Below, one piece after another: positions 1-9,074 of a stretch of 64,000 nucleotides of DNA (its first letter is position 1; the number at the start of each line of letters is the position of its first letter). Source of the stretch: Hansfordia pulvinata (lineage: Eukaryota; Ascomycota; Sordariomycetes; Xylariales); the NCBI GenBank assembly GCA_006538405.1, contig BJKQ01000008.1:62001-126000 (forward strand), written 5' to 3'. The notes under the pieces were generated by a model. The model searched no databases. It was not told the origin of the DNA and was given only the letters and a program-made list of their open reading frames with translations. A program made the position numbers and the translations under genes.

Positions 1-1
1 G

Positions 2-1615
2 ACGATCCTACGCGCTCAAGCGGAAGAGAAGTACGAAGCACACACTCGTCGCGCGTACGCACAAGACGGAGCGGAAGTTGTGAGCTTAGCTGCCGGGGAC
101 CTCGAGGGCGCGGTGCAGCGAGCCTTCGACGAAGCGCTGGGCAGGCCAATTGATCCGGAAAGAGATCTCTACGATCAAGGGATCGATTCAATCGCCTGTG
201 TCCAAGTACGAAGGGCCATTGAGCGGGTACTCCCCAAGGCACTGTCGCCGCTCCCAGCCAACGCACTATACGACAAGGGTTCCATCAAGGGGCTCACGGA
301 CTACCTTGCCGCGAGGCATCGTGGTACCGAAGATGAGTCGCCTGAGACCCCCGCGGCAAATCTTCGTCTTATGGAGCACTTAACCGAGAAGTACAGCAAA
401 TTCGGACCTGCAGCCGCATCGTCTGCAGCTGGAGAACGAGCCGAGACTATTCTGCTCACCGGAGCCACTGGCAGCCTCGGTTCTCACGTGCTGAGTGCGC
501 TCCTTTCTACGCCGAGTGTGCGAAGAGTCTACTGCTTGGTTCGTGCGGATTCCGAAGGCGAGGGCCGCGCCCGGCTGCTGGCTTCCATGGGGGAGCGTCG
601 GTTGATTGCACCCAAGGACCTGGAAGAGACTGGGAGACTGGCATGTGTCAAGTGCAATCTATCCAAGCCCAATCTGGGTCTTGATTCAGCAACTCTTGAG
701 CACTTGGCCAGAGAGGTGACCTCCATCATACACTCAGCATGGCCTGTAAACTTCACGCTCCATCTACAGTCGTTCGAGCCGCATCTGGCCGCGACAAAGG
801 TGCTCGTCGACCTTGCACGGCAGGCTCGAGCTGGGATGCACTTCATCAGCTCCACGGCCGCGACTATCAACTCTGCGCCGAATCCCATACCGGAAGCTGT
901 GTCTTTCGACCCCAGGGATGCGTCCCAAATGGGATACGGCCAGTCGAAATGGGTCGCAGAGCGTATCTGCGCCGCAGCGTTCACGCAATGCCCAGCAACA
1001 GAATCACACGGGGTGGCTGCCTCTGCTTCCATCATCCGGGTGGGCCAGCTCTGTGGAAACAGACACGGTGTGTGGAATCGAACGGAGGCGATTCCTCTGA
1101 TGATGTCGAGTGTGAGGCTCACCAGGCATCTGCCTCGGCTGCCCAACGACAGCCTGAACTGGCTTCCAGTTGATAAAGCAGCCGATGCGATTGTCGAAAT
1201 CGTCTTATCTGCGACGCAACAACATGTCACTGGGAAGTCTGCTGGCGGCTTGCCTCCGTCCTCGGCCGCCATGCCCGTGTATCACGTGCTTAATCCGCAC
1301 AAATCGCCAACCTGGCAGCAGATGGCCGAGTGCGTCCAGAACTATCCACAATTTGAGCTTGACGGTCTCGTTGAGCCACGACAGTGGCTTGAGGAGCTGG
1401 CCGCAGCCTTGGAGCACAAGGCCCCCGAGCATCCCTCGAGGTATCTTTTGGATTTTTGGAGACGTCAATTTTCACAAGAGGGACCCGAGCCGCATCGGAT
1501 CAATGCGTTTGACCTTACAGCCACGACTCTTGTTTCCAGTACCATCGCGAGGCTATCGCCGTTGGACGAGCAGGCGATCAAAAACCTGTGGGACTGGGTC
1601 ACAGCAAGCACTTGA
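2..1615 (+). CDS. NRPS-like enzyme, C-terminal carrier protein and thioester reductase domains (5' partial)
   Basis: The reading frame is open from the left edge, so the N-terminal adenylation domain lies outside the window. What remains is the carrier and reductase part of an A-T-R (NRPS-like or carboxylate-reductase-like) enzyme. A phosphopantetheine attachment motif GIDSIACVQVR has its serine codon near base 188. A linker follows, then an extended-SDR reductase domain: the dinucleotide-binding motif TGATGSLG is near base 458 and the catalytic pair in YGQSK is near bases 935-949. The family loads a carboxylic acid as AMP ester, transfers it to the carrier arm and releases it reductively with NADPH as an aldehyde or alcohol. 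The stop is TGA at 1613-1615. The substrate cannot be told without the adenylation domain. No internal intron is needed in this part. Confidence 0.88.
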   Translation, partial: TILRAQAEEKYEAHTRRAYAQDGAEVVSLAAGDLEGAVQRAFDEALGRPIDPERDLYDQGIDSIACVQVRRAIERVLPKALSPLPANALYDKGSIKGLTDYLAARHRGTEDESPETPAANLRLMEHLTEKYSKFGPAAASSAAGERAETILLTGATGSLGSHVLSALLSTPSVRRVYCLVRADSEGEGRARLLASMGERRLIAPKDLEETGRLACVKCNLSKPNLGLDSATLEHLAREVTSIIHSAWPVNFTLHLQSFEPHLAATKVLVDLARQARAGMHFISSTAATINSAPNPIPEAVSFDPRDASQMGYGQSKWVAERICAAAFTQCPATESHGVAASASIIRVGQLCGNRHGVWNRTEAIPLMMSSVRLTRHLPRLPNDSLNWLPVDKAADAIVEIVLSATQQHVTGKSAGGLPPSSAAMPVYHVLNPHKSPTWQQMAECVQNYPQFELDGLVEPRQWLEELAAALEHKAPEHPSRYLLDFWRRQFSQEGPEPHRINAFDLTATTLVSSTIARLSPLDEQAIKNLWDWVTAST

Positions 1616-1890
1616 TGGCTTTCAAAGACGACGAGGTCTCAAAGACGACGAGGTCATTTGCCGAATCACTGCGCTTCTCTTCTTCACGCCGGCGCATCAG
1701 ACATTAACTATATAAGTACTGTGAAGAAGCTTGCGTTTGCTCTCAGGCGTGTGCTTGTAGGTAGGAATCTGCGGATTCATTGCTAATTCCAGGCCACACT
1801 TCCTCGTTGATATGCTATCGGCTTGCCTTGACTCGCATCACGCCAGCCAGCACCGTCTGCCGCCTCTGGGCTTGCACTTTGTCTCGAGCT

Positions 1891-3135
1891 TCACGGCCAA
1901 TAAGCCCGATGCTTTCCTATATTTGCTGCTGCTGGTGGGTAGGTCGTCGCCTTCGCTCTCTGTTCGCGCTGCCAGCGTATTGTCCTAGTCTCTGCGATCC
2001 ATGGGGTTCCCGGGGCGAAATCGAAATCGCTGTCTTCCAGTCTTTCGAGCCAGCGGTGGGCTTTGCTTGCCGACCACCGCTTCTGGGGATCGGGCTGCCA
2101 GACGCCGTCGAAGAATTTGGCAAGCCCGTCCGTCAGTAGCACGCTTTGCTTCTTGTGCTTGAGGGTTGCCTTAGCATCGTCCGACATGATTTGCCGAGCT
2201 CGATCCTTGATGTACTGCCGGCGCTTAGTCGTTCCGAGTTCCTTGAAATCCCTCCGGAGCGGCCACATCTCGGGAAATCCGTCGCTGTCCAAGCCTGCCC
2301 CGTCAGGGTTGTCTGTGCGGATATCCGTCGGTGGTATGGTGAACAGCATGTACCAGACATCCACTCCCAGCCTCCAGACGTCAACAGGCGCCGCCTCCAT
2401 ATACGACCAGCCTTTCAGAAATCCGTACCTCCGTAAACTGGATACAACTTCCGGAGGCTGGTTAGTCCGAGCAATGAGAGGTTCCAGCTGGAAAAACCTT
2501 CCCTGGTTGCACATGGCCCAATCTATCACGACCAGTGACGAGAATTCACTCCCAACGTATTCAGCGAGACGATCCGGTCTGCGGAACATGATGTTGTCCG
2601 GGCTGTAGTCGCCATGTGAGAGACCTCGAGAGTGCATCTGCTTCAGTTTGAGGCAGAGCTCAACCAGATGCAATTTCCGGACACTGGTCGACGTCACGTA
2701 GGCGAGCCAGCCCCCGTTGTCAATCGTGAAGCCAATGGTGGTGCCTCCGACCAATTCCGTCGCGATGGCCAGGGTGACTGATCCATCCCGTAGCTCCCTG
2801 ATGTCACTGACAATGTTTTTGACGTCCAGTTCCCCCGAATCTATCATGTTCGGAGCCAGAGCTGGGAAATGGCTGTTCAGGGTTTTCATCGCCTCGACCT
2901 CCGTGCGTCCTTGTCGATAACCTTCTTCGACCATGAACTTTTCATTCCCTTTGCCTATCGTGATGGTCGGCCAACATATCTTCAAAGCGACCTGTCGCGA
3001 CCCATTCCATCCCTTGTACACGACGCCATATGTTCCCTTTCCAATTTCTTGGGCATTTCGGATGACAGTGTTGCCAGTCAGGACTTCTGGGAGTATCGGC
3101 TGTGCAAGATTCCGGGTTAGTCGATATCCAGCCAT
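1891..3135 (-). CDS. Atypical protein kinase-like protein
   Basis: Single-exon frame of 414 residues with a full kinase-like core. The glycine loop GKGTYGVVYKG is at residues 32-42 and the VAIK-type lysine at about 52. The catalytic loop reads HGDYSPDN (residues 174-181) instead of HRD..N. The metal-binding motif reads DWA (205-207) instead of DFG, and NQPPE stands near the APE position. The catalytic and metal aspartates and the loop asparagine are kept, so activity is possible. The HRD arginine and the DFG phenylalanine and glycine are missing. No other domain is visible. The gene is tail-to-tail with the NRPS-like gene (275 bp apart). The substrate is unknown. It could be an expanded lineage-specific fungal kinase rather than a conserved orthologue. 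Confidence 0.8.
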   Translation of the reverse strand: MAGYRLTRNLAQPILPEVLTGNTVIRNAQEIGKGTYGVVYKGWNGSRQVALKICWPTITIGKGNEKFMVEEGYRQGRTEVEAMKTLNSHFPALAPNMIDSGELDVKNIVSDIRELRDGSVTLAIATELVGGTTIGFTIDNGGWLAYVTSTSVRKLHLVELCLKLKQMHSRGLSHGDYSPDNIMFRRPDRLAEYVGSEFSSLVVIDWAMCNQGRFFQLEPLIARTNQPPEVVSSLRRYGFLKGWSYMEAAPVDVWRLGVDVWYMLFTIPPTDIRTDNPDGAGLDSDGFPEMWPLRRDFKELGTTKRRQYIKDRARQIMSDDAKATLKHKKQSVLLTDGLAKFFDGVWQPDPQKRWSASKAHRWLERLEDSDFDFAPGTPWIAETRTIRWQREQRAKATTYPPAAANIGKHRAYWP

Positions 3136-4530
3136 TGCACTGTGACATTCACGGGGGCGGGGCCTCTGTAGGGAATATTCAACTCACGTCCAGCCTGTTT
3201 TCGAACGCCCGTCGTTGGAGAGCGCTGGTTAAGCATGGCGCCACGAGGCAAGCAATGAGCAGGAGCCACACGGGGAGCGGGTGGTTGGCAAGCATGATTG
3301 CATGTGAGAGCTGGATTCACGAGCTGGCCCGATAGCATCGCCTGTGTCGTTGATTCAGACTCGCTCGGGCCTTCACGCGCACGAGAGTGGAGAGGGGCGG
3401 TGCCGGCGGGCAGGTTGAAGAAGTAGGGCGGCGCCGGATAGCCACCGCCCGCAATGGCTCTGGGTCAGGCAATACCAGATCATCGTGAACACTGATCCAG
3501 CAACGATACAGGCCCGTGCAGTGCGCAGGATTCCGCCTCGTATGGTGAGCTTATCTCATCCACGAGGGCGGCACTGAGATGAGCTGACTGTTGCAAGGTG
3601 CTTCGCAGCGATGACTTGGTAGCTCTTGGCCAGCGCATGGCCTTTGAAGCTGCACGTCTCTGGGAGAGAGCCGCCCTTGAGGGATAGACCGCGGCAGTTC
3701 ACTGGCTGCCCCGGTGGACATGCAGGACGGACGACTGCGAGCCTCCAATACGCGTGGCCGCTGCGACGGACAACGCTTCAGCACTGATGGTGAGTCTTTC
3801 TCCAAGAGGAACAGGATGCTTACACTGGGTCCTAGAGGCGTGTGGAACGATGCTTAATTCAGATGGGCGGCGCCTCGGTCAGATCGCAGGGCTGGGCCGG
3901 CGTTCGAAAGGCGTGGCGGTGGCGGCGGCGTGTCAGCGCACCTTGCTGACGATGATGCCCATCGGTAATGCCTGTGGGCCGGTCACGGCGGCGATGGCGA
4001 GGACATACCAGTCGGCAAGGGCAACCCGACGCGGCTTCGCGGGCGGCCGAGAGATTTACGGATTGCCTCCAATGATCAACAGTTAGCGAGATGAATAGAA
4101 GCAGGTAGTAGGCAGGCAAGGTACCGTACGCTAACATTCGAATGTTGGAGGCTGCCGCGTTGCGAGCTGGAGGTCGTCGTACGCGAGGCCGGATCCAATG
4201 GGTGAATGATGTAATGTGCAGCGCTGTAACGGCGAAGTGGGTTTGTCGATGTGGTGCGATGCGATGGCGGCCCCGCCAAGGCGATTCGACCCCTCCTCCT
4301 CTCCGAACGGCCTCCTTCTCCTCGGCCGCCAGCGCAGGCAGTCATCGACCTCCAAGCACCAATTAGCACTTTCCGGTGCCTCTTCGACGATATCAACAGA
4401 CCCAGAACCCCGTCCCACCTGTCAATTCTTGCTGAACGTTTCCGCCTGGGTTGTCGTCCTCAGCAAGCTGCTCACTCTAAGCTCTGTCGCCTCTCGTCGC
4501 CTCCTGTCCTCCTCTGAGCCACGCGCCAAC
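3136..4530. other. Intergenic region between kinase and oxidoreductase
   Basis: Divergent interval of 1.4 kb. It should hold the promoters of the kinase (leftward) and the oxidoreductase (rightward). Short open frames occur on both strands but show no family motif or convincing splice pattern. I see no RNA gene or repeat. Confidence 0.5.
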
Positions 4531-5812
4531 ATGGCGTCCTCGTCGCCCCAGAAATTAAGAATCGGCATCATCGGCGCCGGGGTAAGTCTGCTGCCTCTTC
4601 GTCCCTTCATCCCCAGCGCGCCCCTTCGCAGCCGCCGGCGCACAGCTGAGCTGACGCGACAGCATCCCGCCCATTCCTCTCCGCTTAGGAGGTGTTCCAA
4701 GTATGCCACGGCCCCTGTCTGCTGCTGCTCTCCCACCTCTACACCATCCAGTCCATCTGTGACCTGTCGCCCAAGACGGCCGCCTACGTCGCCGACAAGT
4801 TCCACGTCCCCCACCACACCACTACCCCCGCCCACGTCATCGAACACCCGGACGTCGACCTCGTCTTCGTCCTCACCTCGGACGACAGCCATGCTCCGCT
4901 CGCCATAGCTGCCCTGGCCGCCGGCAAGAACGTCTTCATCGAGAAGCCCGTCTCCCTCTCCCTGCCCTCGGTCCAGTCCATCATCGACGCCGAGGCTGCC
5001 GCCCCCAACGGCGCCCGCGTGTTTGTCGGCTACATGCGCCGCTATGCCCCCAGCTACCTCGAGGCCTTCAGGCGCGAGATTGCCACCATACCCAAGGTGC
5101 TCTACGCCCGTGTCCGCGACTTCAGCGGGCCCAATGCCCGTTTCGTCGACCAGAGCGGCACCTTCCAGGTCCGCAACGCCGACTACCCGGCCGCCTCCGC
5201 CGACGAGCGCGAGCGCCGTCTCGCCGCCCTCTTCTCTGAGGCTTTCCCCGGCCAGGACATCACCGATGACAAGAAGAAGTTCTGCCGCTTCCTCGGAAGC
5301 CTGGGTTCCCACGACATTTCCCTCATGCGCGAGACCTTTGGCTTCCCTGAGCGCGTCCTTGGCGTCTCCGCCCATGACCCGTTCTACAGCGCCATCCTGT
5401 CCTTCCGCAACCAGGATGGCTCCCCTTCTCCGTCACGTATGAGAGCGGCATAGACGAGGTGCCCGAATTTGACGCCCACCTCACCGTGTATGGCGCGAAC
5501 AAGCGCGTCACCATCAGCGTAGGTTTGCCCAGAGCCCCTCCTTGAGGTGATTTGACTGACGAAACCCCCCTCCAGTACGCGAGTCCCTACGTCAAGGGCC
5601 TGCCGATCAACGTAGACGTGAGCGAGGTCAACGAGCATGGAGAAATACAGAAGCGTACCGTGTTGTCATCGTACGAGGACGCGTACACGGCTGAGCTGCA
5701 GGAACTGCACAGGGTATTTGCCGAAGGCAAGCCGGCAAAGACGACAGTTGCCGACGCCAAGCAAGACCTGCAGATTTTCGACATGATGTACAAGGCGTGG
5801 GATCAGCAATGA
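4531..5812 (+). CDS. Gfo/Idh/MocA-family NAD(P)-dependent oxidoreductase, with apparent 1-nt frameshift
   Basis: Model: exons 4531-4581, 4689-5518 and 5576-5812; introns gtaagt..ttag and gtaggt..ccag. Exon 1 gives the start of the Rossmann motif (IGIIGAG), completed in exon 2. EKPVSLS, the usual Gfo/Idh/MocA lysine-proline motif, follows near base 4950, then the C-terminal alpha/beta domain. Expected product about 374 residues, normal for the family. Such enzymes oxidise or reduce sugars, inositols and related compounds; the substrate cannot be inferred here. Oddity: the frame breaks at 5421-5425 (TCCCCTTC). Residues after the break continue convincingly in another frame (start PFSVTYESG), and one additional C would join them. 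As written the frame stops at 5453. This is either an assembly indel or a recent frameshift. Confidence 0.85.
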
Positions 5813-6669
5813 TGGTCATGCTCAAATGGTGATCTATGAAGTGTTTCTGTCTGCATATCATCTCGCACATGCTGGACCTAGTACAGGCCTTTGCTTGAAA
5901 ACACATCTCCGCGTGCACGGAGGAACCAAGAATCTTCATCGAAGAATCATGCATAATGATGAACAAAATAGAGAGAAGCATCTTGTCGCGAGTCCTATAG
6001 CATCTTGCCGCCTACAGCTCACTTAAACGTCAGGATCGATGTGATCTATCATACGCCGGACCCCATCACACATGGTTCCTGAACGCCGCTTAGAAACGAG
6101 CCAACCTGCCCACCCTTCGCCAGTAATACCTGCAATCGGCCTAGACCATGTGACCGCAGCAGGAGGGCCGCTCTGTTAGCTTCAATTTGGGCGGCCTGCA
6201 TGCCATGCCGTAACCCGATGTTTGCCATGTTCCGCGCTGTCTATCGAAGGAGATGCCCGAATTGCATGGAACGACACCTTCGAACCCGAGCCAGAAGGAG
6301 GTACTACTGCGCCCGTTTCGGCGGGTCAGGCGGGGGCGCTCCTCCATTCTCGACTCATCGGCAGCTTGTCTGCAGTGGGATTAATTGATCGAGCCGACAT
6401 TAGGTAAGTTCTTATTAAAAGGCGAGATAGTCCCTCTGCGTTCCACCAGATCGCAGCCCATTACCTAACCCCGCGCCTTCCCCCTCCGTCGTCCATCACT
6501 GCTCACCCTGCTCGTCTCCCGCCCACGATCCTGACTGGAAGCCCCTCGGACGCGGCACAACACCGAGCCCCTAAGTGTACCGGGAAACCCCGTTGAGGGA
6601 GCAACTTCATCTCTTTCCTCGGCCACCACAAAGATCAACCTGCGGATCGAGAGGTATTCGTTTTCCAGC

Positions 6670-7668
6670 ATGGACCTGCGCAAGATTGACCCGGTCGAGA
6701 ACCGGCGACGCATGGAGAACGGGGAGTACTACTTTGCATTCGCGCCGGACATGGTTGCTGCTCGCCAGCGGTGCCGCAGGGCGCAGGACGCGTACAACCA
6801 AGCCGGCAACGGGGGCGACGTCTCTCGCCGGGGTTTGGTCGAGCTATTTCGAGAGTAAGTTCTGCGCCGGAGCCTCCAACGAGCTCCCCTTCCACGTACG
6901 GTCAAGCACATGATGCGCGTTTCTCTGGGGTCGGTCAGCCCTAGAGATTTGATTATGATATTATCGCACTTCCGCCGCGCCGTCTCAAATGCGACACAGT
7001 TCCTGACTGACACCTGAGGCAGGCTCATCCAGGATGACCGGCCAATGCCGCCTCAGGCCCCGACCCCGAGGAGGACGAGGACCTGTTCGCGAATCACCCA
7101 TGGTGCGATGGCCCGGTCAAGATGGACTATGGATACAATGTCAAGTATATCATCCCCTGAGTCTATGCGCTGGCGCTGTGAGCCTCCCACGCGATTTCCG
7201 ATCAGACCAGGGCTAACATCGCCGCCACACAACACCCGCAGGCTGGGTGACAACGTTTACATCAATTCCAACTCGGTGTGGATCGACACGGTACCCATCA
7301 CGGTCCGCGCCCGCACACTGATCGCTCCCAACTGCTCCTTCTACTCGGGCACGCATCCGACATGCGGGCGCGTGCGAAACGGCACTAACGGACCCGAGAC
7401 GGGCGCGCCCATCACTATCGGCGAGGACTGCTGGATCGGGGGCGGCAGTATCATCCTGCCCGGCGTGACCATTGGGCGCGGCACGACCATCGGTGCCGGT
7501 AGCGTCGTGACCAAGAGCATCCCCGAGGGCGTCGTGGCGGCGGGCAATCCGGCTAGGGTCATCAAGGCAGTCCCCAAAGTTCCCGTCGAGCTCCTGCCGC
7601 CCGGCTTCAATCCCTATGCAGAGGACGGAGAGGCCGAGTCTTCCGGCAAGGAGATTTCTGCATCCTAG
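6670..7668 (+). CDS. Maltose/galactoside-type O-acetyltransferase (left-handed beta-helix), with apparent 1-nt frameshift
   Basis: Model: exons 6670-6854, 7023-7144 and 7242-7668. Exon 1 carries the maltose acetyltransferase N-terminal helix region (RRRMENGEYYFAF). Exon 2 carries the linker ending in MDYGYNVK. Exon 3 carries hexapeptide repeats such as ITIGEDCWIGGGSIILPGVT and the C-terminal AAGNPARVIK motif. Members use acetyl-CoA to acetylate sugars, often as trimers. Splice phases (2, then 2) close only if one base is added in exon 2. The frame entering at 7023 and the frame leaving at 7144 differ by one, and an additional C in the CCCC run at about 7058-7061 restores the protein. Otherwise the product is about 245 residues, normal for the family. 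The same kind of defect occurs in the gene just upstream. Confidence 0.85.
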
Positions 7669-7782
7669 CCAGGCCACAATTGAGCCGCTCCGTCGATTTC
7701 CCATGAGAGAACGGGACGTTGGCTGTGAGGGTTCTGAACCCCCCTCGGACAAAAAATCTGCGAGGGGCCCTTTTTGGCGGTT

Positions 7783-8308
7783 CTAGAGGCCGCCCTGGAT
7801 TGTGAAGGAAGACACAATGAGAACCATGACGTTGATCCAGCCCCAGATGAAGGGGACCCATGTTGGCATTTCATAGCACCCGCCCTGGTACACGGCACCG
7901 AGACTTTGGCGCAACCCATGTATGTCAGTTTCAAGGTAGGAGGGAGGAAACCCGGAACTCGAAACGCCGCGGCCCTTTGGGTGGGAGGTAGTTGCACGTA
8001 GAGAATCAAACGTACATGAGCCCGACTATGCTGCCGGCAAAAGTGGCCTCAATGCCGGCCACGACCGAATAGACGGCCGGGATGGCCCACAGATACTTCC
8101 AGGCAGGGGGCCGCTTGCCTGCGAGCTGAACGGCAATGGCGACGGCGGCGGCGCCGAGGTGGAATATGGCGTAGATGATCAGGGTCCAGAGCAGGGTGAA
8201 GCGCCAGGCGTCGTAGACGGAGTAGAGGGCAAACTCAGTCCGCTGGGGCGGCCAGCCCAGCGTTGGGAAAGCCGGGCGCTGGTACCCGGGCGGGGAAAAC
8301 TCAGGCAT
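7783..8308 (-). CDS. TMEM170-like small integral membrane protein
   Basis: Two exons, 8016-8308 and 7783-7903, joined by a gtacgt..aag intron, give 137 residues. The start is the ATG at 8306-8308. The N-terminal tail is proline-rich and is followed by a conserved-looking segment (FALYSVYDAWRFTLLWTLI). There are three or four hydrophobic membrane segments, the last ending just before the TAG stop at 7783. The pattern matches fungal members of the TMEM170 family, which in animals act in ER and nuclear-envelope membrane shaping; that role is not shown for this protein. The gene is convergent with the acetyltransferase, only 114 bp between the two stops. Confidence 0.8.
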
Positions 8309-9074
8309 GCCGGGCTCTCGACTCTGGCGTACGTGTTAACTGATGAGCCGCGTGGGAATTGCCCATGTCGAGGCCGAGGAGCGGCTGGCTTACAGATTCG
8401 AGGACATAGTGCGCGGTAAGATGCGGCAGCTGGCGCGCACGCGAGACCGACGGGGGACCAGATACGGCTGAGTCTATTGCGATCGAGCGTCGACTCTCAT
8501 CGGGGTCTATTTTGATGAGATATCATAAGTGAAACCCCATGACAGGGAGCGAAGGGCGATGACATGCGACGTGCTGTGCTGTGATACTGTAATGCAACTG
8601 GTCTCTAGCATCGCAGGTTCCGCCGTCCAGATCAACAATCTGGAAGGAAATGAATCCCCTAGGCGACGACCGAACAAGGCTAGCGGATTCGCATCGTACT
8701 CGTACCTCTAGCGACACCACCCCACCACCCGCGAGCCCGGTTTGGTACTCAGCACCTCACCGTGCTCACGTACCGTCATTATGCCTCGGCAGGCACGATC
8801 GGGCCCGTTAACCGACAACGGCCGTCACTCCGTACCCCAGTCCGTGAGGTCCGCCAGGTCCATGTAGCCTGTGAACGAGAGCATTTCGCCGGCGTTGACT
8901 TGACCTCGCCCAACTCGTCGCCCAACTTCATACCTCAACCTCGACTCAAGCTGTCACCAGTACACACATCACCACCGCTGGCGCCCGCCCACCGTGGTCA
9001 TGACCGCCATATACGCCCCAGGCACACGACTCATTTGACCCAAGCGTCCCTCTTGCCGTCGTCAAGCCGTCGCC
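8309..9074. other. Intergenic region upstream of the 743-residue protein gene
   Basis: Divergent interval of 766 bp that should hold two promoters. The only distinct element is a copy of the palindromic GTACTCGTAC motif at 8696-8705, 370 bp upstream of the start codon at 9075. Confidence 0.5.
8696..8705. repeat. Motif copy 1, GTACTCGTAC
   Basis: Intergenic copy, 370 bp upstream of the 743-residue protein gene. Confidence 0.8.
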
